A stretch of DNA of 64,000 bases, from NCBI RefSeq assembly GCF_011047135.1, contig NZ_CP049255.1, forward strand, positions 372,001 through 436,000. The letters are read 5' to 3'. This stretch comes from Microbacterium endophyticum. Lineage in GTDB: Bacteria > Actinomycetota > Actinomycetes > Actinomycetales > Microbacteriaceae. This document shows, one piece after another, positions 24,886 through 35,512 of the stretch. The first letter of the stretch is position 1. Each line of letters opens with the position of its first letter. A program made the translations under genes and the position numbers. Below the pieces are notes generated by a model that made no database searches, was not told where the DNA came from, and saw nothing but the letters and a program-made list of their open reading frames with translations.

Positions 24886-26811
24886 GTGCCGAAACAACTC
24901 CCGTATGGTTCCTGGCCTTCACCACTCAGCGCGTCCGATGCAGCCACATCTTCTGCTCGTTTTGACGGTGCACGGTTCGTTGGTGACGACGTCTGGTGGG
25001 GTCAAGGACTCCCAGCAGAAGGCGGACGCACGACCGTACGCCGTCGACGCGTCAACGGCGCGGTCGAAGACATCCTGCCTGCCCCGTGGAATGCACGTTC
25101 CCGGGTACACGAGTACGGTGGCGGCGCGTGGACCGTCACAACCAGCGGAATTCTTCTCTTCAGCGAACGTTCCGACGATCGTGTCTGGGCGATGGAGCCT
25201 GGGAGCTCGCCATACCCGCTGACCCCTGTCGAAGAGGGAGCCCGCTATGGTGGTCTTCGCTTCGACGCTGACGTGTTGCTTGCGGTACGTGAGCGTCACA
25301 CTTCCGAACGAAAAGTGCCAGCACGCGACATCGTGAGCATCCCCCTCGATGGCTCAGCTGCCCGCAGCGAGAACGCACTGCGCGTGCTGGCATCCGGCTC
25401 TGATTTCGCGGCCCAGCCTGCCCTGTCGCCGGATGGCACCCTCCTTGCCTGGATAGCGTGGAACCACCCCGACATGCCCTGGGACCAAACCACACTTCGC
25501 ATAACGACTCTTGCGGGCTCCGACATCGGCTCGACCATCGTGGTAGCCGGCGGCAGCGGTTCCGCGCCGCTCCAGCCGGTGTGGAGCAGCCCGACGGAGA
25601 TCACGTTCTGCGACGATCCGACCGGTCGTTGGAACCTGTGGCGATACCGAATTGGTCATGCCCCCGAGCCAGTCGCCCCCGCAGACGCGGACACCGGGGG
25701 CGGGCTCTGGGTTCTCGGCGCTCGCTGGTTCGCGACGCTAGAAGACGGGCGAGTCGTTTGCCTTCGCACGAACGGTTCCGACGATGTCGTCGTGGTCGAT
25801 CCCAAGTCATCAAGCGCGCGAAAGCTCGACCTACCTCTGTCGTCTCAGCTCAACGTCGAGGACTCCCGGGGCACCAAGGTTTTGATCACCGGCTCGGGCG
25901 CGCGCGTCTCATCGGGCGTCTGGCTTGTAGACATCGATTCCGGGGTGTACAGCGCAATCGCCGGCGGCAGCACCGGAGCCGAAGACGAATGGATGCCGCA
26001 GCCGCGCGCCGTTTCATTCTCCGGCGCTCGCGGCGCTGTGCACGCGTTCGACTATCCTCCCCAGAATCCCAACGTGTCGGCGCCTTCTGATGAGCTGCCG
26101 CCGTACGTGGTTTTTGTGCACGGCGGTCCCACGAGTCACGTCGGCGGCGCTGTGTCGTCGAAGATCATGTATTTCACGTCTCGCGGCGTCGGCGTACTCG
26201 ACGTCAACTACGGCGGCTCGACAGGATACGGGCGTGCCTATCGCGAGCGGCTGCGCGGTCAGTGGGGTGTAGTCGATGTGGAAGATGTGGCCGCGGCTGC
26301 CGCCGGCCTCGCCGCTGAGGGGCACGCAGACCCACGGCGACTCGCGATAGAGGGCGGTTCAGCTGGCGGGTGGACCGTTTTGTCAGCTCTCGCACGCACC
26401 GATGTCTTTTCGGCAGGAATTTCGCGCTACGGAGTAGGCGACGCTCGGACCCTCGCCACAGATACACACGATTTTGAAGCGAGATACCTCGATGGGCTGA
26501 TCGGGCCGCTGCCTGATGCCGAGAGCCTGTACGAGGAGCGTTCGCCACTCACTCACGTCGACGGATTCACCGCTCCCATGCTCATTCTGCAGGGCGCGGA
26601 CGACGCCGTCGTGCCGCCGTCGCAAGCAGAGGCCATCCGCGATGCCCTGCGGGCACGTGGCATCCCTCTCGCTTACGTCCTTTACCAGGGTGAAGGCCAC
26701 GGTTTTCGACGCCAAGAAACGATTGTCGACTCTCTCGAGAAAGAAATAGCGTTTCTTGGCAAAGCGTTCGGCTTCACGCCCGACGGCGTCGCAGCGCTCG
26801 AGCTTTCTTAA
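24886..26811 (+). CDS. S9 family (prolyl oligopeptidase-type) peptidase
   Basis: Serine peptidase of 641 residues resembling dipeptidyl or acylaminoacyl peptidases of the S9C branch. The N-terminal two thirds is a beta-propeller; the C-terminal alpha/beta hydrolase has the nucleophile in EGGSAGGWT, the acid in LQGADDAVVPPSQA and the histidine in YQGEGHGFRR. The oxyanion-side motif YVVFVHGGPTSHVGG is also present. No signal peptide, so cytoplasmic. Starts at GTG right after the previous stop, with GGAGAG upstream. Its last four bases overlap the end of convergent hflX. Confidence 0.9.
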   Translation: MPKQLPYGSWPSPLSASDAATSSARFDGARFVGDDVWWGQGLPAEGGRTTVRRRRVNGAVEDILPAPWNARSRVHEYGGGAWTVTTSGILLFSERSDDRVWAMEPGSSPYPLTPVEEGARYGGLRFDADVLLAVRERHTSERKVPARDIVSIPLDGSAARSENALRVLASGSDFAAQPALSPDGTLLAWIAWNHPDMPWDQTTLRITTLAGSDIGSTIVVAGGSGSAPLQPVWSSPTEITFCDDPTGRWNLWRYRIGHAPEPVAPADADTGGGLWVLGARWFATLEDGRVVCLRTNGSDDVVVVDPKSSSARKLDLPLSSQLNVEDSRGTKVLITGSGARVSSGVWLVDIDSGVYSAIAGGSTGAEDEWMPQPRAVSFSGARGAVHAFDYPPQNPNVSAPSDELPPYVVFVHGGPTSHVGGAVSSKIMYFTSRGVGVLDVNYGGSTGYGRAYRERLRGQWGVVDVEDVAAAAAGLAAEGHADPRRLAIEGGSAGGWTVLSALARTDVFSAGISRYGVGDARTLATDTHDFEARYLDGLIGPLPDAESLYEERSPLTHVDGFTAPMLILQGADDAVVPPSQAEAIRDALRARGIPLAYVLYQGEGHGFRRQETIVDSLEKEIAFLGKAFGFTPDGVAALELS

Positions 26812-28331
26812 GACTGAAGCGCGAAAGCCGAAAGCTCCGCCGCGAGCCTGGCCGAAACGTGCGCATGCAAGAGTGTGCCGTCGTTTCGATGTTCCTCGCT
26901 GATGATCAGCCCGGTTTCGTGCACCGCTGAGACCAGCTCGCCACGGTCGTAAGGCACAAGGGCGTGCACCTCCACCGCGGGCAGCGGCAGCGCCTCTTCT
27001 ATCGCGGCGCGAAGCGTATCGATGCCCTCGCCGGTGCGCGAAGAAACGAAGTACGCGTTTGCAACCAGACCACGAAGGATGAGTCGCTCATCGTCATCGA
27101 GTAGATCCGCCTTGTTGAAGACCACAAGCTCGTTCGTTGACCGAGCACCGACGTCTCCCAGAACGTCTCTCACGGTGGCAAGCTGCGCTCCCGGGTCCGG
27201 ATGGGAACCGTCGACGACGTGAACGATGACATCGGCATCTCCGACCTCTTCGAGAGTCGAACGAAATGCCTCCACCAGTTGGTGCGGCAAATTTCGAACA
27301 AAACCGACGGTGTCGGTCAGCGTGTACACGCGACCATCGGATGCCTCGGCACGCCGCACCGTCGCATCGAGAGTCGCGAAGAGCGCGTTCTCGACGAGCA
27401 CGCCAGCACTCGTAAGCCGATTGAGAAGGCTCGATTTCCCCGCGTTCGTGTAGCCAGCGATAGCTACCGACGGAATCGTGTTGCGCTTGCGCTCGGCACG
27501 CTTCGCGTCACGACCGGGCCCAAAGTCACGAATCTGGCGACGAAGCAGTGCCATCCGGGTACGAATACGGCGGCGATCAAGTTCAATTTTCGTCTCACCG
27601 GGCCCACGAGATCCCATCCCGGCGCCACCGGCACCCACCTGGCCACCCGCTTGTCTGCTCATCGAGTCACCCCAACCACGAAGACGCGGGAGGAGATATT
27701 CGAGCTGAGCAAGCTCAACCTGCGCCTTACCCTCGCGGCTTTTGGCGTGCTGGCTGAAAATATCGAGAATCACTGTTGTGCGGTCGATGACTTTGACCTT
27801 CACAACGTCTTCCAGCGCGCGACGTTGGCTAGGCGCCAGTTCGGTATCGGCGATCACCGTGTCGGCTCCGACAGCAGCGACAACGCCGCGGAGCTCTTCG
27901 GCCTTACCGCGCCCAACATATGTTGCCGGGTCGGGGTGCGGTCGACGTTGAAGCAGACCATCGAGCACGACGGCGCCCGCCGTCTCGGCAAGAGCTGCCA
28001 GTTCGCGCAGCGAGTTTTCGGCATCCTGCTGCTGTCCCTGCGGGTGCACACCGACGAGAACGACATTCTCGAGACGCAGCTGCCGATATTCGACCTCTGT
28101 GACATCTTGAAGCTCAGTTGAAAGCCCAGGAACGCGGCGGAGCGCGGCACGTTCCTCACGATCCCACTGGTCTCCGTCGGAGTCACCGTAGGCGTCCGTA
28201 CCAGCCGCTTGAAGCGCCTGGGCATTTCCGAAGGTGCGCAACCCCGCGCGACCCTCTGATCGCGCGAGAACGCGGTCTACCGCATCGATTGGCTCGTTTT
28301 CAGAGCCTGTGACGTCAGACGTCTGCGTCAT
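26808..28331 (-). CDS. hflX: GTPase HflX
   Basis: Ribosome-associated GTPase that splits or rescues stalled 70S ribosomes. 507 residues: a variable N-terminus, the HflX N-domain (ELAALAETAGAVVLDGLLQRRPHPDPATYVGRGKAEEL), a helical linker (VELAQLEYLLPRLRGWGDSMSRQAGG), and the G domain with G1 GYTNAGKSSLLN, G3 DTVGFVRNLP and G4 NKAD, then a C-terminal domain. ATG 28329-28331 has AAAGGA upstream. Divergent from the RsmC-like methyltransferase gene and convergent with the S9 peptidase gene. Confidence 0.95.
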   Translation of the reverse strand: MTQTSDVTGSENEPIDAVDRVLARSEGRAGLRTFGNAQALQAAGTDAYGDSDGDQWDREERAALRRVPGLSTELQDVTEVEYRQLRLENVVLVGVHPQGQQQDAENSLRELAALAETAGAVVLDGLLQRRPHPDPATYVGRGKAEELRGVVAAVGADTVIADTELAPSQRRALEDVVKVKVIDRTTVILDIFSQHAKSREGKAQVELAQLEYLLPRLRGWGDSMSRQAGGQVGAGGAGMGSRGPGETKIELDRRRIRTRMALLRRQIRDFGPGRDAKRAERKRNTIPSVAIAGYTNAGKSSLLNRLTSAGVLVENALFATLDATVRRAEASDGRVYTLTDTVGFVRNLPHQLVEAFRSTLEEVGDADVIVHVVDGSHPDPGAQLATVRDVLGDVGARSTNELVVFNKADLLDDDERLILRGLVANAYFVSSRTGEGIDTLRAAIEEALPLPAVEVHALVPYDRGELVSAVHETGLIISEEHRNDGTLLHAHVSARLAAELSAFALQS

Positions 28332-28435
28332 TGTGTCCTTTCACCCGGAGCCGGCGACGCAAATATGTCTGCGCTTTCCGGCTTCTCTCAACTTTAGCTT
28401 CCCGCAAACGCGGTGTCCTCCGATACGCTCTCAGA

Positions 28436-29080
28436 ATGTCGAGCGACCACTATTTCAGCGCGTCGCCCGCCAGTCCCGAGAAACTTCGCACTCTCAAAGT
28501 GACCCTTGCCGGCCGCGACGTCGAACTCACCACTGCTGGTGGGATCTTCAGTCCCGACAGGCTAGACACGGGGACGGCGGTGCTGTTTGCGCACACCCCA
28601 CCTGCACCGTCAGGCGGCAATATCCTCGACCTCGGCTGCGGCTGGGGTCCGATCGCACTCTCACTTGCCCTCGAATCGCCCCACGCCACGGTATGGGCTG
28701 TCGACGTAAACGAACGTGCGCTCGATCTTGTCAAGAGGAACGCAGAGACCCTGAGGCTCTCTAACGTCAACGCTGTCAAGCCCGACGATGTTCCCGACGA
28801 AGTGTCATTTCGCAGCATCCGTTCAAACCCGCCGATTCGCGTTGGAAAAAACGAGCTGCATGGCTTGCTCGAGCGGTGGATCCCCCGACTCGACGAGAGA
28901 TCGGATGCATGGCTCGTCGTGCAGCGAAACCTCGGCTCAGACTCTCTCCAGCGATGGATCGCCGCCAGCTTCCACGACGGCTTCAGCGTCCACCGCGCCG
29001 CAACCGGCAAGGGGTACCGCGTACTGAAGGTCCGCCGACACGGTTCACCACCTACCGAGCCGATCTCGCTCCCCGAGTAG
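28436..29080 (+). CDS. RsmC/RlmG-like class I SAM methyltransferase
   Basis: 214 residues from ATG 28436 (MSSDHYFSASPASPEKLRTL), chosen because family similarity starts here. Rossmann methyltransferase with motif I DLGCGWGPIALSLA, acidic loop AVDVNERALDLVKRN, and motif IV SNPPIRVGK, an NPP motif typical of N2-guanine or N6-adenine RNA methyltransferases. The size matches the C-terminal catalytic half of RsmC, so 16S rRNA m2G modification is plausible but unproven. Its stop is immediately adjacent to the stop of convergent dapF. Confidence 0.82.
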   Translation: MSSDHYFSASPASPEKLRTLKVTLAGRDVELTTAGGIFSPDRLDTGTAVLFAHTPPAPSGGNILDLGCGWGPIALSLALESPHATVWAVDVNERALDLVKRNAETLRLSNVNAVKPDDVPDEVSFRSIRSNPPIRVGKNELHGLLERWIPRLDERSDAWLVVQRNLGSDSLQRWIAASFHDGFSVHRAATGKGYRVLKVRRHGSPPTEPISLPE

Positions 29081-29932
29081 CTAGGCGAGCGTGATCTCGC
29101 CCGAATACACGAGCGAAGCCGGGCCAGCGAGATGAACGTGGCCATCGGCCATACGAACCGCGAGAGTGCCTCCAGGAACCTCGACGAGCCAGCTATCGGG
29201 AGCAGCAGGACCCGCCCAGTGATGCACGGCGAGTGCGCTAGCCGCGACCCCTGTGCCGCAACTGAGCGTCTCCCCAACGCCCCGCTCAAAGACACGCATA
29301 CGCAGGGACCCAACGCCGTGCTGTACAAGCGGGTCAGCGGGCACAACAAACTCGACGTTCGCGCCCGCCGCCGGGTCCGGATCAAGAATCGGTCGATACG
29401 TCAGGTCGAGACTGTCGAGGTCGCTATCAGCGGGAAGTGCCACGACGACGTGCGGGTTTCCCACGTCGATACCCAAACCTGGACGAGCGACGTCTAGGCC
29501 CTTGGCGCGGACGCGATACTCTGCGTCCGCGACCTCCCAGCGCCCCAAATCGACTTCGAAGCCCCGCTCGTGGCGCCTGAGCACCTTCAGGCCGTCCCGT
29601 GTAGCGATCGGAGTCTCGTTAATCTCAGCGAAGCCGTGATCCGCGAGATAACGAGCAAAGACCCGGATGCCGTTTCCGCACATCTCGGCGGCCGAGCCGT
29701 CCGCGTTGCGGTAATCCATGAACCATTCGGCAGCAGACTCGTATGCCGCACCTTCAGATATCGCCGAGGTGCGCACGACCCGCAAGAGACCATCAGCGCC
29801 GATACCGAAATGGCGATCACACAGCGCTGCAACCTGAGCATCAGACAGATCGAGAGAGCCGTCAGGATCGGCCACGATCACGAAATCGTTGCCGGTCCCA
29901 TGACCTTTCGTGAACGCAATGGTGTGTGGCAT
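29081..29932 (-). CDS. dapF: Diaminopimelate epimerase
   Basis: Cofactor-free racemisation of LL- to meso-diaminopimelate for lysine and peptidoglycan. 283 residues. The two catalytic cysteines are in [15 protein letters not shown] and [28 protein letters not shown] is the family N-terminus. Start ATG 29930-29932. Together with dapA and dapB in this window it covers three diaminopimelate-pathway steps. Confidence 0.97.
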   Translation of the reverse strand: MPHTIAFTKGHGTGNDFVIVADPDGSLDLSDAQVAALCDRHFGIGADGLLRVVRTSAISEGAAYESAAEWFMDYRNADGSAAEMCGNGIRVFARYLADHGFAEINETPIATRDGLKVLRRHERGFEVDLGRWEVADAEYRVRAKGLDVARPGLGIDVGNPHVVVALPADSDLDSLDLTYRPILDPDPAAGANVEFVVPADPLVQHGVGSLRMRVFERGVGETLSCGTGVAASALAVHHWAGPAAPDSWLVEVPGGTLAVRMADGHVHLAGPASLVYSGEITLA

Positions 29933-29992
29933 CCATCAATTCTAGGCCGCTCGCCTGCGACGCAGGTCTAGGCATCTCGCATTCACTGCGCG

Positions 29993-30415
29993 CTAGTCCG
30001 CGATAAGTCGCTTGCCCGTAGACCACACGTCGAATGCCTCGTATCCGAGCGCATCATAGAAGCCACGAGCAGATGCGTTCTCTGGTCGCACCATCAACTG
30101 GACTTTTGGGCACCCCATCGCAAGCAGCCGTTTTTCCGCTTCAGCGACAAGCGCCCGGCCGACGCCGGAGCCACGATACTGACGAGAACTTGCGAGATAG
30201 TACAGCCAGCCTCGATGTCCGTCGTATCCCGCCATCACTGTGCCGACGACTTCTCCCTCGCGCTCCGCGACGAGAAAGAGTTCGGGCTGAACCGCAAGCT
30301 TTCGCTCGATGTCTTTGCGTGGGTCGTTCCAAGGCCGAGTCAGTTCGGCCTCTTCCCACAGTGTGATGACAGGTTCGAGGTCTTCGGAGCCAAAAACGCG
30401 AATCACGACAGTCAC
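29993..30415 (-). CDS. YpeA-like GNAT acetyltransferase
   Basis: 140-residue GCN5-related N-acetyltransferase. The acetyl-CoA loop is [23 protein letters not shown] and the C-terminal [17 protein letters not shown] is typical. Resembles the YpeA subfamily ([24 protein letters not shown]). Substrate unknown. The GTG start overlaps the miaA stop (GTGA, 30412-30415), so it is translated with miaA-miaB. Confidence 0.88.
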   Translation of the reverse strand: MTVVIRVFGSEDLEPVITLWEEAELTRPWNDPRKDIERKLAVQPELFLVAEREGEVVGTVMAGYDGHRGWLYYLASSRQYRGSGVGRALVAEAEKRLLAMGCPKVQLMVRPENASARGFYDALGYEAFDVWSTGKRLIAD

Positions 30416-31335
30416 TTTTGATCCACCAAATCTGCAGCATCACAGCCGGAGTCGACCCACTGCACACCCGAGAGACGCTTGAACCACGACACCTGGCGCC
30501 GGGCATACCGCCGTGTCAGCGCCTGCGTCTCAGCTATTGCGTCCGACTCGGACTTCTCGCCCCGCAGCTGTGCCAACGCCTGCGCGTACCCGATCGCCCT
30601 GCCTGCGGTCACACCATACTCGAGCCCGATGTCGCGCAATTGCGCAGCCTCTGCCACCAAACCCTCGCGCCACATTGCCACGACGCGTTCATCCAATCGC
30701 TCGACCAGCTCAGCTCGAGGCACGGAAACACCCACAACGGTCGTCTCTCGATGCCAGAGGGCAGGCTCTTCCGGCAACGCAGCACCGTGGGTACTCTCGC
30801 CCAGCTCGATGACCTCGAGAGCCCTGACGACGCGTCGTCCATTTCTAGGATCCACGCGCTCTGCGGTTGCCGGGTCAAGCTCACGAAGTCGATCAAAGAG
30901 GACCCCTGGACCGCTCGAAATGAGCTCTGCTTCTAGTCGCGCACGAATTCCTTCATCTCGAGGAGGAAAACGAAAATCGTAAACAACGCTCGACACGTAC
31001 AAACCTGATCCGCCCACCAAAATGGCGTCGGCGCCACGGGAGTGGATATCAGTAATCGTCGCTCGCGCCGTTTCTTGAAACCATGCAACTGCAGCTTCTT
31101 GTGTCACATCCAACACATCGAAGAGGTGGTGCGGTATGCCGCGCCGATCCGCTTCGGCGAGCTTTGCGGTACCGATATCCATTCCGATATACAGCTGCAT
31201 TGCATCGGCATTTACAACCTCGACCGGGCGCGCGCGCTCTCGGAGGACTTCGGCGAGGTCGAGTGAGAGGCGTGTTTTTCCGGTTCCGGTTGCACCCACG
31301 ACCACCCAAAGTCGGGGCTGGGCAGTCAGAGTCAC
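30412..31335 (-). CDS. miaA: tRNA dimethylallyltransferase
   Basis: Adds the dimethylallyl group to A37 of tRNAs reading UNN codons. I use GTG at 31333-31335, which overlaps the miaB stop as GTGA and gives 307 residues starting at the conserved [21 protein letters not shown]. The P-loop is GATGTGKT; further motifs are [28 protein letters not shown], and [18 protein letters not shown]. Coupled with miaB, which acts on the product of MiaA. Confidence 0.96.
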   Translation of the reverse strand: MTLTAQPRLWVVVGATGTGKTRLSLDLAEVLRERARPVEVVNADAMQLYIGMDIGTAKLAEADRRGIPHHLFDVLDVTQEAAVAWFQETARATITDIHSRGADAILVGGSGLYVSSVVYDFRFPPRDEGIRARLEAELISSGPGVLFDRLRELDPATAERVDPRNGRRVVRALEVIELGESTHGAALPEEPALWHRETTVVGVSVPRAELVERLDERVVAMWREGLVAEAAQLRDIGLEYGVTAGRAIGYAQALAQLRGEKSESDAIAETQALTRRYARRQVSWFKRLSGVQWVDSGCDAADLVDQK

Positions 31336-32882
31336 ACGCCGATACGAAGCGACGGAAGACCGAGCGAAACGGCTCCCGAGCTTGCCGCCTGCGCGGCGCC
31401 CGTCGGAACGCCACAGGAATCTGCCTGCGAGCGATCCCACGCGTCGCCGGCCCGCGTACGACGTATGCGCAATGGCGCGCCGTCGAGTGAATCGGCCAAC
31501 AGGTGAAAAGGAGCCGCGTGAGTGATCTCCACTGACACCACATCGCCCGGGCGAGGCTGGTCGGAATGAGCAGGCAGCTCAAAGTGCACGAGTCGGTTGT
31601 CTTCAGCGCGCCCTGTAAGGCGGTGAGTCGCGGAATCCTTCTTACCCTCGCTCTTCGAAACGAGAACCTCTACCGTGCGACCGATCTGAAGCTGGTTCTC
31701 TTCCAGGCAGATGCGATCCTGGAGCGCCGCCAATCGTTCGAAGCGCCGCTGCACAACGTCTTTCGGCACCTGGTCCGGCATCGTCGCGGCCGGTGTGCCC
31801 TCACGAATCGAGTACTGGAAGGTGAAAGCGCTCGCAAACCGGGACTGCTCCACAACACGCATGGTCTCTTCGAAGTCCTCTTCGGTCTCACCAGGGAAGC
31901 CGACGATGATGTCTGTCGTGATTGCCGCGTTAGGGATACGCTCCCGAACACGATCAAGGATGCCCAGAAACTTCGAACTGCGATAAGAACGCCGCATCTC
32001 TTTCAAAATGCGGTCGCTCCCAGATTGCAGGGGCATGTGAAGCGAGGGCATCACGGCAGGTGTCTCGGCCATCGCGTCGATAACGTCATCGGTGAACGCT
32101 GCCGGATGCGGGCTCGTGAAACGAATCCGCTCTAGGCCTTCGATCTCACCGGCAGCGCGCAAAAGCTTTCCAAATGCTTTGCGGTCACCGAACTCAACAC
32201 CGTAGGAGTTCACGTTCTGTCCGAGCAGGGTGACTTCAACAGCACCGTCTTCTACCAGAAGGCGGATCTCGTTGAGAATGTCGCCGGGTCGCCGGTCTTT
32301 CTCTTTGCCTCGCAGGCTTGGCACGATGCAGAACGTGCAGGTGTTGTTGCAGCCGACCGAGATCGAGACCCACCCGCTGGATACTGAGTCACGTTTCGTT
32401 GGAAGCGTCGAGGGAAAGACCTCGAGCGACTCTAGGATCTCAAGCTCCGCCTCACCGTTGTGGCGCGCCCGCTCGAGGAGGGTCGGAAGTGAACCCATAT
32501 TGTGGGTACCGAAAACAACATCGACCCACGGAGCCTTGTCAAGCACCGTGTCCTTGTCCATCTGAGCAAGACAACCGCCGACAGCGATCTGCATACCCTC
32601 ATGCTTGTCTTTGCGCGATTTGAGGTAACCGAGAGTTCCGTAGAGCTTTCCCGCCGCATTGTCGCGAACAGCGCAGGTGTTGATGATCACGACATCCGGA
32701 TCGTTGCCCGTCTCTGCCTTCACATAGCCCGCGCTCTCCAAAGACCCCGACAACCGCTCAGAATCATGCACGTTCATTTGGCACCCGAAGGTGCGCACTT
32801 CGTAGGTGCGTGCGCGACCACTGGCGTCGCGCGCGGCGACGGATGGCGAAATGAGAGTGGGAGCGGACGAGGGCAAAGTCAT
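31332..32882 (-). CDS. miaB: tRNA-2-methylthio-N6-dimethylallyladenosine synthase
   Basis: Radical-SAM methylthiotransferase making ms2i6A37 in tRNA. 516 residues from ATG 32880-32882. The UPF0004 domain holds three cluster cysteines ([22 protein letters not shown]); the radical-SAM CxxxCxxC is in [16 protein letters not shown] (about residue 165); a TRAM domain follows. After the TRAM domain there is a non-conserved tail of roughly 40 residues ending SLRIGV. Overlaps miaA by four bases. Confidence 0.96.
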   Translation of the reverse strand: MTLPSSAPTLISPSVAARDASGRARTYEVRTFGCQMNVHDSERLSGSLESAGYVKAETGNDPDVVIINTCAVRDNAAGKLYGTLGYLKSRKDKHEGMQIAVGGCLAQMDKDTVLDKAPWVDVVFGTHNMGSLPTLLERARHNGEAELEILESLEVFPSTLPTKRDSVSSGWVSISVGCNNTCTFCIVPSLRGKEKDRRPGDILNEIRLLVEDGAVEVTLLGQNVNSYGVEFGDRKAFGKLLRAAGEIEGLERIRFTSPHPAAFTDDVIDAMAETPAVMPSLHMPLQSGSDRILKEMRRSYRSSKFLGILDRVRERIPNAAITTDIIVGFPGETEEDFEETMRVVEQSRFASAFTFQYSIREGTPAATMPDQVPKDVVQRRFERLAALQDRICLEENQLQIGRTVEVLVSKSEGKKDSATHRLTGRAEDNRLVHFELPAHSDQPRPGDVVSVEITHAAPFHLLADSLDGAPLRIRRTRAGDAWDRSQADSCGVPTGAAQAASSGAVSLGLPSLRIGV

Positions 32883-32939
32883 GATGTACCCCATTCTACG
32901 AGCCGAATGCCGGTGTGGCACGCGAGCAAGAGCTGCGAG

Positions 32940-33599
32940 CTAGTCCAACTCCTCGAGCGCTTGACGCGCCGCACTCAGCGCAACGCCTCCGGGAAATCCG
33001 CGGCGGCCGAGCTGGCCCGTCAATCGACGCAACGCGGCCTGACGCTCGACAGAACGCAGTGATCGCGCCTTGGAGCGCGCGAAGTCAAGAGCGCGGTCGC
33101 TGTCGTCATCGGGAAGCTCAGCCAGCGCCGTGTCGGCCACGTCTCGGGATATCCCGCGTTGCATCATCGTTTGCGCGATCGCGCGACGACCTTGCCTCTT
33201 TCGCTCCATGCCGGAGTAAATGAGCTGCTCCGCCAGAGCAGCGTCATCCAGGTACCCACGCTCCAGGAAAGAATCGATCACAGCTTGCTGTGCGTCAGCG
33301 TCTGAGACGTGCGCCCCCAGCACTGCGCGCGCTTCTCTTATCGAAAGTGAACGAGCACGTAGTTTTCTGAGAAGCGAGTTCTCAGCTGCAGCGATCATTG
33401 CCTCAGGGTCCGCATCGTCCGCACCCTCGCTGCCAAGCACCCGTCCGCCACGCGAGGGAGGGGGCGCTCCGCGGCGAGCTGAACCCTTGCGGGGGGAATC
33501 CGAACTCGAATTGGGGGTCGCGCTACCGCGGCCGCCGAAAAGGGGTGTGACGGGGGCAAGCGACTCCGGCTCGCCCCCGTCTTCAACAAAATGGACCAC
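32940..33599 (-). CDS. recX: RecX regulator of RecA
   Basis: Binds RecA filaments and modulates recombination. 219 residues: a low-complexity N-terminus of about 75 residues (Ser/Arg/Pro/Gly-rich), then the tandem three-helix RecX domain, including LRARSLSIREARAVL, VIDSFLERGYLDDAALAEQ and GRRAIAQTMMQRGISRDVAD. Start GTG 33597-33599 overlaps the recA stop by one base (TAGTG), so translation is coupled to recA. Confidence 0.93.
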   Translation of the reverse strand: MVHFVEDGGEPESLAPVTPLFGGRGSATPNSSSDSPRKGSARRGAPPPSRGGRVLGSEGADDADPEAMIAAAENSLLRKLRARSLSIREARAVLGAHVSDADAQQAVIDSFLERGYLDDAALAEQLIYSGMERKRQGRRAIAQTMMQRGISRDVADTALAELPDDDSDRALDFARSKARSLRSVERQAALRRLTGQLGRRGFPGGVALSAARQALEELD

Positions 33600-34645
33600 T
33601 ATGCCGGGCGACGCGCCGCGAGCTCGTCAGCGGCAGCATCAGCCTTCGGCTGTCCGATGCCGAGCTTCGCTTTGATCTTCGACTCGATTTCGTTAGCGAT
33701 ATCGGGGTTCTTCAGCAAGAAGTTTCGAGCGTTCTCTTTACCCTGACCGAGTTGTTCACCTTCGTAGGTGTACCAAGCTCCAGATTTCTTCACGATCAAG
33801 TGTTCGACACCGAAGTCGATCAGGCTGCCTTCACGAGAAATGCCGACTCCGTAGAGGATGTCGAACTCAGCCTGTTTGAACGGCGGCGCCATCTTGTTCT
33901 TCACGACCTTGACACGCGTGCGGTTACCCACTGCCTCGGTGCCGTCTTTCAAAGTCTCGATGCGACGGATATCAAGCCGGACAGACGCATAGAACTTTAG
34001 AGCTTTACCGCCCGCTGTCGTTTCGGGTGAGCCGAAGAAGACGCCGATCTTCTCGCGCAGCTGGTTGATGAAAATCATCGTGGTGTTCGTCGTGTTGAGA
34101 CCACCGGTAAGTTTACGAAGCGCCTGAGACATCAAACGTGCTTGAAGACCGACATGCGAGTCTCCCATTTCACCCTCGATCTCGGCCTTCGGCACGAGCG
34201 CGGCAACAGAGTCGATAACGACGAGGTCGACTGCGCCGGAGCGCACGAGCATGTCGGCGATCTCGAGCGCCTGCTCCCCGGTGTCTGGCTGAGAGACGAG
34301 CAACTGGTCGATATCAACGCCAAGCTTCTGGGCGTAGTCGGGGTCGAGCGCGTGCTCGGCATCAACGAACGCTGCGATACCGCCAGCACGCTGCACATTA
34401 GCGATCGCATGGAGCGTAAGCGTGGTTTTACCTGAAGATTCAGGACCGTATATCTCGATGATGCGCCCACGGGGCAGACCACCGACGCCGAGAGCAACGT
34501 CCAGCGCGATAGACCCCGTTGGGATGACCTCGACCGGTGCGCGGTCGTCGCTACCCAGTCGCATAACCGAGCCTTTTCCGAACTGACGGTCGATCTGGGC
34601 GAGGGCCGATTCGAGGGCTTTCTCGCGGTCTGCGGGTGATGGCAT
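33599..34645 (-). CDS. recA: Recombinase RecA
   Basis: DNA strand-exchange ATPase and LexA co-protease. 348 residues from ATG 34643-34645, with AAGGAGC six bases upstream. Walker [18 protein letters not shown]-type loop 1 region [18 protein letters not shown], loop 2 region [31 protein letters not shown] and a normal C-terminal domain. A SOS box lies about 200 bp upstream at 34844-34859. recX follows directly. Confidence 0.99.
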   Translation of the reverse strand: MPSPADREKALESALAQIDRQFGKGSVMRLGSDDRAPVEVIPTGSIALDVALGVGGLPRGRIIEIYGPESSGKTTLTLHAIANVQRAGGIAAFVDAEHALDPDYAQKLGVDIDQLLVSQPDTGEQALEIADMLVRSGAVDLVVIDSVAALVPKAEIEGEMGDSHVGLQARLMSQALRKLTGGLNTTNTTMIFINQLREKIGVFFGSPETTAGGKALKFYASVRLDIRRIETLKDGTEAVGNRTRVKVVKNKMAPPFKQAEFDILYGVGISREGSLIDFGVEHLIVKKSGAWYTYEGEQLGQGKENARNFLLKNPDIANEIESKIKAKLGIGQPKADAAADELAARRPA

Positions 34646-34843
34646 AATTTGCTCCTTTTGCTCGCGTCCGTGTCGCCTGTAGGCTGTCGCGCTCCCACCC
34701 GGATGGGTGGGACGCTGCGACAAGGCTTGTGATGTGCGGGGACGTTGTTCACGCTACGAGGGGCCTCCGACATCGCGTCGAGCGGCATTCAAAACGTGGA
34801 CTCGATCCTTCGAATATCACCTGTGCAGGAGACTATGCCGATA

Positions 34844-34859
34844 TCGAACAGATATTCGA
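34844..34859. promoter_or_regulatory. SOS (LexA) box upstream of recA
   Basis: TCGAAC-AGAT-ATTCGA matches the actinobacterial consensus TCGAAC-N4-GTTCGA with one change. It lies about 200 bp upstream of the recA ATG and downstream of the DUF3046 gene, in a 245-bp intergenic region that otherwise shows no gene. Confidence 0.85.
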
Positions 34860-34890
34860 CGACACGCCGAGAGAGCGGCATCCAGAATCG

Positions 34891-35115
34891 TCAGCGGCGA
34901 CGAGGCTCTTGCCGGCCTGCGCCGTATCGCCGGTTGAGCGGCACGTCAGTTTCCGCACACAACGCGAGCCACACCTGACGCGGCGGAACGCCAGCGGCGA
35001 GAGCTTGAGCAGCGGTACGGTCGCCGACTGAAGATAACACCAAGTCGACCGTCAATACGGAGGCCTGCGCGCCAAATTCTTCAGAAACGGCGCGATCGAA
35101 TTCGCTACGGCGCAT
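34891..35115 (-). CDS. DUF3046 protein
   Basis: Small 74-residue protein of unknown function, MRRSEFDRAVSEEFG at the N-terminus and AAQALAAGVPPRQVWLALC in the middle. This family is conserved directly upstream of recA in actinobacteria. It begins six bases after the clgR stop, so the two genes are probably co-transcribed. No catalytic motif. Confidence 0.85.
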   Translation of the reverse strand: MRRSEFDRAVSEEFGAQASVLTVDLVLSSVGDRTAAQALAAGVPPRQVWLALCAETDVPLNRRYGAGRQEPRRR

Positions 35116-35121
35116 CGAGCG

Positions 35122-35442
35122 TTAGCGGAGGGAGAGCTCAGGCTCAGCGAGTTCAGCATCGAGCGCGACCAAGTCATCCGGAACAACATCGGGGAACGTC
35201 GGCATGCCTTCGAGCACAGAAAGACGGTCGCTCACCTCGCGCATAATGATCGAGATAGGAACCTCGAGCGCCTCAGCGACCGACGCCAAAATTTCACTCG
35301 ATGCTTCTTTCTGGCCACGCTCTACTTCGCTGAGATAACCGAGTGCAACGCTCGCGCGTCCGGCGACCTGACGGAGAGTGCGTCCCTTTTGCTGGCGGAA
35401 GTCGCGTAGGACTTCACCAATTTCGTGACGAACTAAAATCAT
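35122..35442 (-). CDS. clgR: ClgR-like XRE family transcriptional regulator
   Basis: 106 residues from ATG 35440-35442; GGAGG lies upstream. An XRE helix-turn-helix (RTLRQVAGRASVALGYLSEVERGQKEASSEILASVAEAL) followed by PISIIMREVSDRLSVLEG, closely matching ClgR, which in corynebacteria and streptomycetes activates clp protease genes and other stress genes. The conserved neighbourhood recA-DUF3046-clgR-cinA-pgsA-ftsK supports it. An inverted repeat overlies its likely promoter. Confidence 0.88.
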   Translation of the reverse strand: MILVRHEIGEVLRDFRQQKGRTLRQVAGRASVALGYLSEVERGQKEASSEILASVAEALEVPISIIMREVSDRLSVLEGMPTFPDVVPDDLVALDAELAEPELSLR

Positions 35443-35485
35443 CTCGGGCCCCCTCCTCACTGCTAGTTCCGTTGTTCTTACGGGT

Positions 35486-35512
35486 GCATAACGTTATAAC
35501 ACCGCGTTATGC
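35486..35512. promoter_or_regulatory. Inverted repeat over the clgR promoter
   Basis: GCATAACG (35486-35493) and its exact inversion CGTTATGC (35505-35512), separated by 11 bases that include TTATAAC. It lies 44-70 bp upstream of the clgR start in an AT-richer stretch, where a promoter would be expected. Possibly an autoregulatory operator; it does not match the published CGC-rich ClgR motif. Confidence 0.45.
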
